From NCBI GenBank assembly GCA_036245525.1, contig BTPG01000005.1, positions 214,616,964 to 214,680,963 on the forward strand: 64,000 bases of DNA, written 5' to 3'. Below the pieces are notes generated by a model, which was not told where the DNA came from, did not search any database, and was given only the letters and a program-made list of their open reading frames with translations. Each line of letters opens with the position of its first letter. The first letter of the stretch is position 1. Shown in pieces: positions 10,399 to 20,501 of this stretch. The DNA comes from Semisulcospira habei. Its lineage: Eukaryota > Mollusca > Gastropoda > Semisulcospiridae. The translations under genes were made by a program, and so were the position numbers.

Positions 10399-10913
10399 TT
10401 AACCCATTCAGCTACAGCAGGAGATGGCTTGACCATGATATATCAAGGGTAGTGTCAGATTAGCTTGGGGCCTGAAGGCGCCAAGCTAATCTGGCACTAC
10501 CCTTGAATTATTCCATCTCATTCAACTGGTACACAGAGTCCAAAATAGCTCAGGCAGTTAAGCGTCGGAGCAGGAGAGCGAAGGGAATCGTCGGGTCGTG
10601 GGTTCAAATCCTGTCCCGGCCTCAGTAGCTGGACTAACAATCCAGGGCGAAAAGACGGGCTTGTTCAATAGCATGTCCGTTGAAAGGTCCTGGTAAATCA
10701 AAGTGGCACAGTTGGAGTGCGCCTGAGTTGATCGGTGTTCAGGTCGTACTCCATAGGCAATAGATTTCCCTGTCCCCCATAACCCGCCCGTCAGGGCCGT
10801 CCATTATCACTTCGGTGCCGTGGAGGTTAAACCCCGAACTGACCATCTGGTACACAGTCGTTATGCAACACCAGCAACATTTGAGAAATGGGACCTTGAG
10901 GCTATAGGGTTAA
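10399..10913. mobile_element. Foldback MITE family A, split by a SINE
   Basis: The left part (10399-10536) has the full hairpin. The right part resumes at 10858 with TCGTTATGCAACACC and ends GCTATAGGGTTAA. The SINE at 10537-10846 separates them. Confidence 0.85.
10537..10846 (+). mobile_element. tRNA-derived SINE, copy 1
   Basis: A 310-bp insert is flanked by the 11-bp duplication CTGGTACACAG (10526-10536 and 10847-10857). The 5' part has a tRNA-like promoter: A box TAGCTCAGGCAGTTAAGCG and B box GGTTCAAATCC. The body includes GGCAATAGATTTCCCTGTCC and the 3' end is GGTTAAACCCCGAACT. A second copy lies inverted at 39711-40025. It is not a tRNA gene, because the cloverleaf is not maintained and the unit is mobile. 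Confidence 0.9.
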
Positions 10914-10970
10914 ACATGATCATGGTGTAAGTGATCAGCCCCAATACTGCGCAGTGCAAACAAGACTCAC

Positions 10971-11126
10971 CTCTCATCGGTGGTCGCGGGGTAAATCTGG
11001 GCATTTCCTGCACCTTCAGCATGTTGTCCAGGTCTCTGCTGAGTTGTGGCCCCTCGTACTCAGGCAGAATCAGGTGGCCGCCGGGAACACCATCAATCCG
11101 TTGTGTGTCGGTCGCTGACACCTGGC
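10971..11126 (-). CDS. Unrecognised host gene, penultimate exon
   Basis: A 156-bp exon lies between acceptor GTGCCGCAG (before 11126) and donor GAGAG/GTGAGTC (after 10971). It encodes a segment containing TQRIDGVPGGHLILPEYEGP and LSRDLDNMLKVQEMPRF. Its first two bases complete the codon begun at the end of the exon at 36924, giving Gly. The intron between these exons spans 11127-36923 and contains the solo LTR, the Polinton nest and a minisatellite. The open frame is GC-rich and unlike the neighbouring repeats. The protein family is not recognised. Confidence 0.7.
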
Positions 11127-11183
11127 CTGCGGCACAATGACACGGCAAAGGTGAAATTACAGTTCTCAACATACATCAATTAT

Positions 11184-11354
11184 TAACCCATTTAGCCGTG
11201 AGTCCCTACAGCAGGAGATGGATTGACCATGATAGTTCAAGGGTAGTGCCAGATTAGCTTGGCGTCTTGTTGCCATCCCGGCCCTGCAGCTGGTACATAG
11301 TCATTAGGCAACACCTCCAAAATTTGAGAAATGGGACCTTGGGGCTAAAGGGGT
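11184..11354. mobile_element. Foldback MITE family A, right arm deleted
   Basis: It starts TTAACCCATTTAGCC and ends GGGGCTAAAGGGGTT. The right arm of the hairpin is missing after CTTGGCGTC. Confidence 0.8.
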
Positions 11355-11398
11355 TCATATCTTACATTTAACATTTAAACAAAAAGGATTGTTTTTGC

Positions 11399-11432
11399 GG
11401 GGGGGGGGGGGGGGGGGGGGGGGGGCGGGGGG
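11399..11432 (+). repeat. Poly-G run (27 G, then C, then 6 G)
   Basis: A long G homopolymer lies 62 bp before the solo LTR. It could form G-quadruplex structure and is prone to sequencing error. Confidence 0.95.
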
Positions 11433-11493
11433 TATGCAGGGCAGCAGCTGGTGCGTTCGTGCTGGAGTGCAGTGTGGATGTTTTATTGGTGGG

Positions 11494-12495
11494 TGTTACG
11501 ATTGTGGTTGTGTTGTCCTGTGGGAGCATACATGTGTTAATCGTAGGTAGCGATCCGATATTTATTTGAGCTATTATGGTTACGTATCACGTACCTTTTC
11601 AGTGAGATTCTTTATCGTTTGTGCATGATAGCGAATTTCGCTTTGTTATGATACGCTAATTTTAGTCCGGAAGCTTTTAGAAAGTCGCACGGAGAAGGGC
11701 GGTCGATTTTTGTTTTGCGTAGATTAGCTGAGAATGAACCAGAACGTTCGAAGCAGGGTCGCGCTGTCTAGTGATCTCGTACATGTGACATCAAAAGAGA
11801 AAGTAAAATTTTTTGTAACACAGTAGCAAAGCTGCTAGTCATAGTTGTTTATTGTGCGCGTGAAATTAGCAGCCGTTCTTTGCGTGTTGTGTTGTAAAAA
11901 GTCGTAAATGGTTTGCCATATTTTTGTGTGATATCATTACATACTGGGATTTGGGGCGGAAATGAGCAGTCAAATTTTGTAGACCATTATAGTTATTCGA
12001 GAAAGTTCTTCTTTTATTAATATTTATGAGTTTCAGTAACGTATTTCGTTCTGATTGGTTGCGTTGTGTAAATTCATTAGATTATTCTAGAAAGTTTTTA
12101 TACTATAAAAACTTTGTGCGGGGAAGCACGAGGGTACATTGTCTTGCATTGTCAGTTGTAGGGACACAGTTTATCGTAGGTACGTGGCCTGTATAGGGTG
12201 TACATTGTGAGAGACGCAGCGTAACTTACGGTGGTGTGCGTTGTATGAGGAACTTTGTGTCGCCGTGTTGACATTTTCAGAGGAGACATTGTATCAGTGT
12301 AGGTGCATTTGGGAATGCATTGTGTGGAGATCGCATCACTGAATTAAAATATTGTTGGAACTGTTACTCCAGTATTGTCTACATCCTTAAGCCACGTGTA
12401 ACGGGTTGCAGCTGAATGAAGTTTATTTAAAAGAACCTTACGTGCGTGCGTCTGGTGTGTTTATCATACTACGACTATGATTCCACCACGTAACA
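11494..12495. mobile_element. Solo LTR of an LTR retrotransposon, 1,002 bp
   Basis: The unit begins TGTTACG and ends CGTAACA, a perfect 7-bp inverted pair with canonical TG...CA ends. It is flanked by the 5-bp duplication GTGGG (11489-11493 and 12496-12500). A TATA-like TACTATAAAAAC lies near 12102. No internal coding region is present, so it is a solo LTR left by recombination. A 5-bp duplication suits Ty3/Gypsy-type or BEL elements; the family was not identified. Confidence 0.85.
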
Positions 12496-12529
12496 GTGGG
12501 TGATTGCCATATTGGTGTAAAAAAAAAAA

Positions 12530-12905
12530 AAATCAGCGCATTAAATAGGCGCTTTATCCAAATTGACAATCGGCTCGAAGCTCTGCCGCGAACCGAACCC
12601 AGCAAGCACGCTCACGTGAATTGCACACATTCACTCACACACTGTAAATAAACACAGAACATTCACATGGTGCTAAGGGCAAGCTCAAGCGAGCTACTGA
12701 AGTTCAGTTTGGAAATTCAAATCGTTTATATTTGCAATTTGATTAAGTGGGCTGAAATTGATACCAAAGTCATGGGGGAGGAAGAGCCGGAGAACGAACC
12801 CCCGACGGTCCGCTCGAATTAAAGGTGACACTTAGGAGAAAAGTCCGACGTGGGTATCGAACCTCGCACCTCTAGCATTGGTGGCAGGCGCTTTTACGCT
12901 TTTAA
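12530..12905 (-). mobile_element. Possible tRNA-derived SINE remnant
   Basis: On the minus strand GAGGTGCGAGGTTCGATACC (12856-12875) resembles a tRNA B box. A second SINE-like block near 12540-12620 contains CTCTGCCGCGAACCGAACCC. No target duplication was found. Confidence 0.35.
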
Positions 12906-12957
12906 ATGATAGTGATGGGATGGTTTATGACTTTTCCACAGGGCAGCAATGGATACG

Positions 12958-13120
12958 CTAACCCATTTAGCTCCAAGTCCCTTTACCAGGAGATGGACTG
13001 ACCCTAATAATTCAAGGGTAGTGTCAGAATAGCTTGGTGCTTTCAGGCACCAAGCTAATCTGGCACTACCCTTGAATTATAGTCAGTCCGTCCCCCGCTA
13101 ATGGTACATAGTCGTTGGGC
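12958..13120. mobile_element. Foldback MITE family A, left part (split by LINE)
   Basis: It starts CTAACCCATTTAGCTCC and has a full hairpin (CAAGGGTAGTGTCAGAATAG to CTGGCACTACCCTTG). It stops at ATAGTCGTTGGGC, which is repeated at 36280-36292 where the element resumes. Confidence 0.9.
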
Positions 13121-13646
13121 TTACTTACTTACGCCTGTCACCCCTACCCAGGTATAGGCCGTCGACGAGAGACCTCCAGCAACTCCTGTCCTGTGCTTCT
13201 CCTTCGATTCTACTCCAGGTGGTTCCCAGTCTCTTGATGTCTGCTTGGAGGTCTCGACGCCAGGAGTTTCTCGGCCTACCTCTTTTCCTCTCTCCCTGGG
13301 GGTTCCATGACAATGCCTGCCTAGTGATACTGGAAGCTGGCTTTCTCAGACTGTGACCGATCCATCCCCATCTTCTTCGCCCAATTTCATTCTCTGCTGT
13401 TATCTGCTCTGTTCTCTCCCAGAGTCTGACGTTGCTGATCTTCTCTGGCCGGTGGATTTTCAAAATTCTTCTAAGGCAACTGTTCATGAAGGTCTGTACT
13501 CTGTTGACTGTGGTTTTTGTCAATCTCCATGTCTCTGCTCCATATAGGAGAACTGCTTTTACATTGGAGTTGAAAATCCGGACTTTGGTGTGTTGTGACA
13601 GCTCTCTGGAACTCCACACTTTTTTCAACTGGAGAAAGGCTGCTCT
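13121..13646 (-). pseudogene. RTE-like LINE, 3' part (C-terminal ORF)
   Basis: This is the 3' end of a 5'-truncated RTE-like non-LTR retrotransposon on the minus strand, separated from its 5' part (35103-36279) by the Polinton. The frame (13125 to 13646) encodes the thumb and C-terminal region: SNVKAVLLYGAETWRLTK, then RRWGWIGHSLRK and a basic RGRPRNSWRRDL segment. The 3' tail is a TAAG repeat (seen as CTTACTTACTTAC on the plus strand) directly against the 13-bp target duplication ATAGTCGTTGGGC. The Polinton cut the ORF within an Ala-rich junction; both halves read in the same frame across the duplication. Confidence 0.85.
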
Positions 13647-14330
13647 AGAGATACAATATAGGAGAATACAACCCCACCCATTTCAGAAACAATTGATTTA
13701 TTTAATCCTTTCCGTAAATAAACAAACGCACTTGACCAAATACATTTAACAGATTTATCTGCCCAGTCAGGTCCCCCAACCCCTTGGAAACAAAAGGCTA
13801 GTTAAAATATCTTCCCGAGAAATACACGCCACCCACCCCCACACCCCACCACTCAATGCTGTCAGAGTTGGCCTTCCTGAGAATACTTCCTGTTCATGGT
13901 AAACAATAGTCCTCTATGCCCAAATAGTGTGTGTGTGTGTGTGTGTGTCTCTCTCTCTCTCTCTCTCTGGTGTTTCTGAGAAATAGTGAATACGCAAAAA
14001 CAAACTGCGTGTCGGAGGATAAATGCGCAGTCATCATGACGAGACAGGGCAGGTCAGTACGACGATGAAAAAACTTTCGACCCACTTCACGTCAATTTTA
14101 TGCATAAAATTCGGAGCCCTCACGAGTTCTGCTCTGCATTGACCCGCTAGCGTGGCTTGCGGCAACTGTTCACAGTCAATAGCCACAACTTCCGCGTTCC
14201 TGCCCTGTTTTATCTCCAGTCAACATGCACCAATGAAAGAGTTGTGACTAGTTTTTAAGAAATGTTTACAACAACCGGGCCCAAACAAGCATTGCGTCAG
14301 CTTTTCCGGACATTGCGCTGTTGAACAATC
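13647..14330 (+). repeat. Polinton left terminal inverted repeat
   Basis: It matches the reverse complement of 34565-35102 and then 30470-30615. The outer 130 bases look identical between the two ends. An internal GT/CT microsatellite (about 13928-13968) differs in length between copies. Similarity fades after the shared CAACCGGGCCCAAACAAGC block near 14272-14290, so the inner limit is approximate. Confidence 0.9.
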
Positions 14331-15037
14331 GGCCTTTGTGCTCAAGACTGTCGCATGATGAAACCGGATTCCTGTTGCGTGCAGTTATTGCCGTCATAAC
14401 CTGTAGGTAGAGACAGCTGTTGTGTAGTCATGTGAGTTTACAAGATTGCATCTCTTTCATAACCAGAAAGTTGGGCTTGAAAATTGGTTGTGAAACGGTT
14501 TCCTGTTTTCGCTCCAGCGGGTGACAATCAGCCTTTCATACAGTTATTTATTAGTCTGTCGCGTGATGCATTTAAATTGAAACCCACAACTTTAATCCCA
14601 GGAGAGACCTCAATTATTCAATTTAGTATACACCCCATCATGTTTACAAGTGTTTTAGATCACTCGAGGAGAAAATCGGGTGTGATTTGTTACTTTGAAC
14701 CAGATCACGGACATTGCCTTGTCGTGTTATGCATTTAAATTGAAACCAGATCACGGACATTTGTGTTGCGTGCGTTTTATTACCTTGTTTACCCAACCAA
14801 CATGATAATGGCGGACCTATCTGTGATTTTGGACCTTGCAGCTTCTGTGCGTAAGGTCTAAAATCACAGACCGCACACCGTCACTGACGTCCAAGTAGGG
14901 AGAAAATAAAACCAGACAAGCTTTTCGTAGTCATTATTATAAGGCTTGCGGTGTGAGTGGTTAGTTTGAAACCCCTTTTATAACCAGAAAGGCAAGCATA
15001 GTGTTTTTGTACAAACAGATTATATTGTGTTTTTAAA
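14331..15037. other. Polinton left subterminal non-coding region
   Basis: No gene was recognised. It holds a direct duplication of ATGCATTTAAATTGAAACC (near 14569 and 14730) together with CCAGATCACGGACATT, and a small stem (CTGTGATTTTGGACCTTGCA with AAGGTCTAAAATCACAG) near 14821-14868. These may be control or promoter sequences for the ATPase gene, by inference. Confidence 0.5.
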
Positions 15038-15643
15038 ATGGACTTAATGACGCATGACCCACATTGCGGCTTATTTGCCGGTGCCACGGGCTGTGGAAAA
15101 ACTCAATTTGTTCTTAATCTCTTACAAACAAGATACATCTATCATTTTGAAAACATAGTAATATTTTGTCCTACAATCAAACACAACAAAGCTTATTACA
15201 ACCGTTCATTCATTTGGACTGACAACAACATATACTTAGTCGACCCTGAGAAAAAACTGAATGACTACCTACAATATTTTTACAAACAATTTGAAGGACA
15301 GCCAACGTTGTTTATTGTTGATGACTGTTCTGCAGAGAAAGACATTGTCAAGAAGAGAAACACACTGGCAGAACTTGCCTTTAGTGGCAGACATGCAAAC
15401 ATAAGTGTATGGATTCTCACTCAGAAATATAATGCTGTACTGAAAGATTTTCGTGAACAGTTAAAGTTTATATGTTTGTTTTACTGTAAGGATCGTGACA
15501 GCTTCGAAGACTGTCTCAGAGAAAACGATGTAATTCCCAATAAACATGAACGAGACTGTGTAAAAAATAAACTGAAATCAACTAAGCATCTAAAGCTCAT
15601 TTTAAAGACAGATCAACCCACTGGGTATGGGTTAGTAAATTAA
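15038..15643 (+). CDS. Polinton FtsK/HerA-type packaging ATPase
   Basis: The 201-residue product belongs to the A32-like branch of FtsK/HerA ATPases, which pump the viral genome into capsids. The Walker A motif GATGCGKT is at residues 15-22. The Walker B strand TLFIVDD is near residues 90-96. A sensor-like TQK follows (ISVWILTQKYN, about residues 127-137). The frame is uninterrupted and the length is near normal for the family. It is the outermost gene on the left, followed by a small unknown gene and PolB in the same direction. It looks intact, unlike the capsid gene. Confidence 0.9.
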   Translation: MDLMTHDPHCGLFAGATGCGKTQFVLNLLQTRYIYHFENIVIFCPTIKHNKAYYNRSFIWTDNNIYLVDPEKKLNDYLQYFYKQFEGQPTLFIVDDCSAEKDIVKKRNTLAELAFSGRHANISVWILTQKYNAVLKDFREQLKFICLFYCKDRDSFEDCLRENDVIPNKHERDCVKNKLKSTKHLKLILKTDQPTGYGLVN

Positions 15644-15670
15644 TTTATACTTTTGGGTTTGTCTTTAAAA

Positions 15671-16015
15671 ATGACAGACAGACAAAATTGGCCTATTAGT
15701 GAAATCATAGATATTACACATTGCTTTAAAGATGTTAAATATGAAAGCCAGCTTTATAATAAAGAGTCACCAGGTAATTTATTTATGTTACCAACAACAG
15801 TGTATATGTCTGGTAATATAACTTTAAGTGTTGATAATCCATTTATAAAAAAAATAACTGTTGATATTAAGACACAATCATTTACTGTTAATGAATATTA
15901 CGATGGTTGGTTTACTAAATTGTGTAGTGATTTAGCAAAAGAACTATATAAAATAAATTTATATTTTAACATTGTTACATTTAATAAAATGGTATTGCAC
16001 ATACAAAACCAATAA
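15671..16015 (+). CDS. Small Polinton protein of unknown function
   Basis: A 114-residue product starts at the ATG in AAAAATGACAGAC, 27 bp after the ATPase stop. The sequence is rich in Asn, Tyr, Ile and Phe, with no membrane segment or recognised motif. The alternating polar and hydrophobic pattern in the middle suggests beta structure. Position between ATPase and PolB, same strand, suggests shared expression. I cannot assign a function. Confidence 0.6.
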   Translation: MTDRQNWPISEIIDITHCFKDVKYESQLYNKESPGNLFMLPTTVYMSGNITLSVDNPFIKKITVDIKTQSFTVNEYYDGWFTKLCSDLAKELYKINLYFNIVTFNKMVLHIQNQ

Positions 16016-16129
16016 TGATGATTGAGTCAGTGTGTAAACAAATCTGTTTATTATAGGAGTTACAGCCAATAAAGTACAATTTTTATTATATAATTTTCTA
16101 TTTATTTTTTTGTCGGACAAATAAAAAAG

Positions 16130-19100
16130 ATGGACAACCGTCAAAGATTAAGAAACGTGTTTCACACAACTGACTTACCTATATATAATATTTACAATGT
16201 CTATGAATCAATAGAAAGATCTTTTTTAGTCATACAAAATAACCTTCTTTCTGATAGTGTAAAGATTCAGATTGTTGCAAAAATAGAATTTGTCAGAGAT
16301 GTTGGTGAAGTTATTGTAACGTATATCTCGACAAGGCAGCACACAGTTAATTTGAGAAGAGAACTAGAGAAAGTGTTTAGAGAAAGATTGTTACCAGACT
16401 TCCATGAAGCAATTGACAGAGCAGAAATGCAAGGGTCTGGCTGGCATGAAGGCCTTGTACATGAACTACAACTAAAGCAGTCAAGATATCATCCTATTTT
16501 AGGCAAATCATGGATACCACTACCAAAAGAGGTTGTAGACAAAAAGGGTGTGGTCAATATTCAGAACAATGATAATTTCTGTTTTATGTGGTGTGTGCTT
16601 GCCAAACTGCATTTTGTAAAAACAAAACCTGAACGTGTATCTAACTATACCAATTTTATAAATGAACTCAACTTCAGTGGCATTGAGTTCCCTGTTAAAA
16701 TAGAGGACATAGACTTGTTTGAAAAACTAAATCCTGGTATATCCGTGAATGTGTTTGTATGGGATAATCAATCTGAGAATAAGTTACAGCCAATTAGAGT
16801 ATCTCCAATTGCCCCAACCTATGGGCAGCCAGAAGATAAACATGTTGATATGTTACTAATAAGCTCTGGTGATAACTTTCACTACACAATTATTAGGAGT
16901 ATGTCACGACTAATTCATAATCATGTATCAAAACACAATGGCAAACAGGAAATATGTAAAAGATGCTTACAAAGGTTCTCCTGTATAAAAGTGGCACATA
17001 AGCATACCCAGCACTGTAGGTCGGCTGATGACATTCAAACAATACTTAGGTATCCAGATCCTGGCAGCAAGGTTTATTTCAAGAACTATGTTAATCAACA
17101 AAAGCTGCCATTTGTAGTATACGCAGATTTTGAATCACTCGTTGTTCCATATGAGGGTCCAGTTCCAGAGTCATTACCAAAGACTATAAAATTGAGTGAC
17201 CAAGTGGTGTGTTCTTTTGGATACATTATTGTTAGGTCAGACGGTCTTCATTCAGAGCCTGTTATCTACAGAGGTGAAAATGCAGCATGTCTGTTTTTAA
17301 CAGAAATGAGACATCTGTATAGTCAGGTAGTACAGTATCTCACAACATGTCAGATGCCTTTAGTGATGACAGAAGAAGACAAACTAAAATTTGATACAGC
17401 TGAGACGTGTTGGATTTGTGAACAGCCTCTGGCTGGTGATAAAGTTTGTGACCATGATCACATAACTGGATGTTACAGAGGTGCTGCACATAGCAATTGT
17501 AACTTGTTATTAAAAATAGATCCTAAGACATACAAGTTACCAATCTTTTTCCACAATCTGAAGGGATATGATTCACACATTATCATGCAGGCTGTGGATG
17601 AGTCTTACAGAAACATAAGTTGTATTGCTCAGACAACTGAGAAATACTTGACTTTTAGGTTAGACAAATTATCATTTTATGACTCCATGCAACATTTGTC
17701 TTTAGGTCTTGCTAGTCTGGCAGAAGGACTGACTGAGTATCCAATAACAAGTAAATATTTTGAGCCAGACTTGATTAAAAAAGGTGTTTATCCATATGAG
17801 TACATCAGTGACTGGGTAGTGTTTGAAGAAAGGAGACTGCCTCCAAAAGAGAAATTTTATTCTACACTAACTGGCAAAGGTATTTCTGACTCTGATTACC
17901 AGCACGCACTTGATGCATGGGGTAAACTAGGATGTCAGACAATTGGTGACTACCATGACCAGTACTTAAAGGCTGATGTCTGTTTGCTAGCAGATGTATT
18001 TGAAAGTTACCGTGAGAAGGGTTTGTTACATTACAGTCTTGACCCAGCTTGCTACATCACTAGTCCTGGCATGACATGGGATGCATTTTTGAAATCCAGT
18101 AAGATATTTATAGACCTGTTGTCTGATCGTACGATGGGTGAAATGGTGGAACGCGGATTGAGGGGGGGCATTAGTTTAGCAGCAAATAATTATGCCAAGG
18201 CAAATAATAAATATCTTGACGACTTTGACCCCTCAATGTCAAGGTCATTTATTACGTACGTGGACGCTAACAATTTGTACGGATTCGCGATGTGTGAATT
18301 GTTGCCATTAAAAAACTTTTGTTTGTATGATTTGTCACAGTATGGCATAAAAAAATTAACAAAATATATTATGGCTCGAGGTCAAAATGATGAAAAGGGT
18401 TGGATCTTTGAAGTAGACCTGGAGTACCCACACCATCTACATGATTACCACAATGATTATCCATTAGCTGTTGAGAAAATGAGTATGACTGGAAAAAAAG
18501 AAGACACCAAACTAGTGCCAAATTTAAATGATAAATTCAATTACGTGTGTCACTATCGCTTGTTACAGTTTTACATCAGACATGGGTTAGTACTAAAGAA
18601 AGTTCACAGAGGTATTCAATTTGATCAGAGTGCTTTCATGAAAGATTACATAATGAAGAACACCACATTGCGTGCCAGAGACGGCAACACTGCATTTGAC
18701 AAAGACTTCTTTAAGCTTATGAACAATGCCTGTTTTGGTAAGACGATGGAAAATCCTCATCACCGCAAAGATGTGAGACTGGTCACAACTGAATCAGGTG
18801 CAATTAAACTTACAGGTAAGCCACAGTACACAGGGTACAAAGAGTTTCATTCATCATTGTATGCAGTGTCACTCAAAAAAAAGATTGTTAAACTAGACAA
18901 GCCAGTATTCATTGGTATGGCAATTCTTGAATTGTCAAAACTGTTGATGCTTGAATTTTATTACGATTACTTCAAACCAAAGTATCCTGAGTGTCGTCTG
19001 CTATACACTGACACTGACTCTATGATCATAGACGTGCCTACTGAAGACTTTTATGAAGACATGAAAACAGAGTTACACATGTATGACACATCTGATTACC

Positions 19101-19555
19101 CTAAAGACCATCCACTGTTCAACACACAAAACAAGAAAGTGCCTGGTAAGTTTAAAGATGAACTAAATGGTGTGCCTATAGTTGAGTATGTTGGACTGAG
19201 ATCAAAAATGTATTCTATACTACACCAAAAGGGTAGTCAGTCAAAAGCAAAAGGTATCAAGAAAACAGCAATAAAAAATAAAGACATCCGTCATGAACAT
19301 TACAAGAAAGTGTTAGATGGAGAACTGATGCCTGATTATCCAAACAAAACACTGAGGTCAAATAGACACAATATTGAAATGATTCAAACACAAAAGAAGT
19401 CTCTAGCAGTAGGGGACACGAAACGAGTGTTTTTCAGTAAGGAAAAAGCTTATGCACCAGGTCATTACAGACTCAAGTTATCTGAAGAAATAGCTGACGA
19501 ACTGGTTGATGAACTAATCAATGAGTTAGTTGATGAAATGATTAAAAATGCGTAA
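16130..19555 (+). CDS. Protein-primed family B DNA polymerase
   Basis: The 1,141-residue replicative polymerase is the hallmark of Polintons. An N-terminal region carries the family block DNFCFMWCVLAKLH near residue 145. A Cys/His finger (CKRCLQRF...H...HC) lies near 275. Exonuclease motif I is VVYADFESL near 326 and motif II is HNLKGYDSH near 475. Between them is an HNH-like segment CDHDHITGCYRGAAHSNC near 440. Polymerase motif A is YVDANNLYGF near 710, motif B is KLMNNACFGKTMEN near 861, and motif C is YTDTDSM near 958. The conserved KVPGKFKDE and EYVGLRSKMYS blocks follow. The frame is complete. Its 3' end overlaps the convergent integrase gene by 14 bp. Confidence 0.95.
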   Translation: MDNRQRLRNVFHTTDLPIYNIYNVYESIERSFLVIQNNLLSDSVKIQIVAKIEFVRDVGEVIVTYISTRQHTVNLRRELEKVFRERLLPDFHEAIDRAEMQGSGWHEGLVHELQLKQSRYHPILGKSWIPLPKEVVDKKGVVNIQNNDNFCFMWCVLAKLHFVKTKPERVSNYTNFINELNFSGIEFPVKIEDIDLFEKLNPGISVNVFVWDNQSENKLQPIRVSPIAPTYGQPEDKHVDMLLISSGDNFHYTIIRSMSRLIHNHVSKHNGKQEICKRCLQRFSCIKVAHKHTQHCRSADDIQTILRYPDPGSKVYFKNYVNQQKLPFVVYADFESLVVPYEGPVPESLPKTIKLSDQVVCSFGYIIVRSDGLHSEPVIYRGENAACLFLTEMRHLYSQVVQYLTTCQMPLVMTEEDKLKFDTAETCWICEQPLAGDKVCDHDHITGCYRGAAHSNCNLLLKIDPKTYKLPIFFHNLKGYDSHIIMQAVDESYRNISCIAQTTEKYLTFRLDKLSFYDSMQHLSLGLASLAEGLTEYPITSKYFEPDLIKKGVYPYEYISDWVVFEERRLPPKEKFYSTLTGKGISDSDYQHALDAWGKLGCQTIGDYHDQYLKADVCLLADVFESYREKGLLHYSLDPACYITSPGMTWDAFLKSSKIFIDLLSDRTMGEMVERGLRGGISLAANNYAKANNKYLDDFDPSMSRSFITYVDANNLYGFAMCELLPLKNFCLYDLSQYGIKKLTKYIMARGQNDEKGWIFEVDLEYPHHLHDYHNDYPLAVEKMSMTGKKEDTKLVPNLNDKFNYVCHYRLLQFYIRHGLVLKKVHRGIQFDQSAFMKDYIMKNTTLRARDGNTAFDKDFFKLMNNACFGKTMENPHHRKDVRLVTTESGAIKLTGKPQYTGYKEFHSSLYAVSLKKKIVKLDKPVFIGMAILELSKLLMLEFYYDYFKPKYPECRLLYTDTDSMIIDVPTEDFYEDMKTELHMYDTSDYPKDHPLFNTQNKKVPGKFKDELNGVPIVEYVGLRSKMYSILHQKGSQSKAKGIKKTAIKNKDIRHEHYKKVLDGELMPDYPNKTLRSNRHNIEMIQTQKKSLAVGDTKRVFFSKEKAYAPGHYRLKLSEEIADELVDELINELVDEMIKNA

Positions 19556-20501
19556 CGGTGTCTGGGGGAATAATCTGTAATTCTTCTCTGACAAATGCCC
19601 TCTGAGGCGCAGGCTCATACAGATAATATATTGTTGCGTCTGGACCAGGGATTATTTTTTTTATATTATGAACAGATGTTGACCAGATGGGGTCTGTCGC
19701 CCTGCGTCTTATGTCATTTTCAGCTTCCCCTGGTTGATATAAATATCTCACCTGTTTGGTAAATAAACTTGTGTCTGGAGGTGGGGTTGGCCCTTTTTTT
19801 GGCTCTGCAATTGTTTTCAATTTAATAGCATCAGCAGGCTTAGGGTGTCCTTCATTATTCATTGCTTTTATCACATGTGGTAATCTTTTAACCCACTCAG
19901 TGTTACGTGTGTCATGCATGAGTTCCTTAGAATACTGGTAACTGAAAAGTCTCTCTGACAACTGTTTGTTAAAGTTTTCTACAATTGCCTGTGATCTGTG
20001 CACACCTGGAATGCCTCTTCTGACCAGTACACCATGCTTAGCAAATAACTGATTAACTGCACCTTTGAATTCTGATCCGTCATCAACCTGCACTAGTCTG
20101 GGGTATCTTAAAGGGCCTCGACCATATATTTTTGTTAATGCTGTAGCAACTGTACTGGCTGTTTTGTCAGATATGGGTTCAGCGTCTTTGTACCTTGAAG
20201 CTATGTCTACGACAGTTAATGCATACTTGTATCGTTTCTTTCTTATTGTGTCATGTGGTAAGAACAAAAGGTCCATTTGGTGTGTGTCATTTGGGGTAGT
20301 GTTTTCAAAATGGGGTCTTGTTATTTTTCTTGGAGCAGGTAAATATATCTGCCAAATTGCCTGTCTCTGTAACCATTGCTTGACTTGATTGAGTGTTATA
20401 TCTCCGCCCACAGCGGCATGTAATTTCTGAATAGCTGTTGCTCCTTTCCAATAGCCTGATGGAGAGTAATATATTTTTGATAGTTTATTTTCGGCTGCCA
20501 T
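19542..20501 (-). CDS. Retroviral-type (rve) integrase
   Basis: The 319-residue DDE integrase inserts the Polinton with a short target duplication, here 5 bp. The catalytic triad is visible: D77 in HQMDLLF, D140 in VQVDDGSEF and E175 in AIVENFNKQ, with 34 residues between the last two. The start was chosen at the ATG of MAAENKLSK (20501), because this is the usual beginning for the family; an upstream in-frame ATG at 20537 would add 12 residues. The C-terminal WSTSVHNIKKI region resembles the beta-barrel DNA-binding tail. The frame is intact. It overlaps PolB tail to tail and the upstream membrane-protein gene by 17 bp. Confidence 0.95.
   Translation of the reverse strand: MAAENKLSKIYYSPSGYWKGATAIQKLHAAVGGDITLNQVKQWLQRQAIWQIYLPAPRKITRPHFENTTPNDTHQMDLLFLPHDTIRKKRYKYALTVVDIASRYKDAEPISDKTASTVATALTKIYGRGPLRYPRLVQVDDGSEFKGAVNQLFAKHGVLVRRGIPGVHRSQAIVENFNKQLSERLFSYQYSKELMHDTRNTEWVKRLPHVIKAMNNEGHPKPADAIKLKTIAEPKKGPTPPPDTSLFTKQVRYLYQPGEAENDIRRRATDPIWSTSVHNIKKIIPGPDATIYYLYEPAPQRAFVREELQIIPPDTVTHF

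Noticed and set aside
10540..10625. A tRNA gene
   Set aside because: A and B boxes are present but the sequence is the head of a 310-bp SINE with target duplications and a second copy at 39711; the stems do not form a proper cloverleaf.
14484..14738. An 84-codon frame between the Polinton left repeat and the ATPase
   Set aside because: It crosses a direct duplication, has no resemblance to Polinton proteins and no conserved features.
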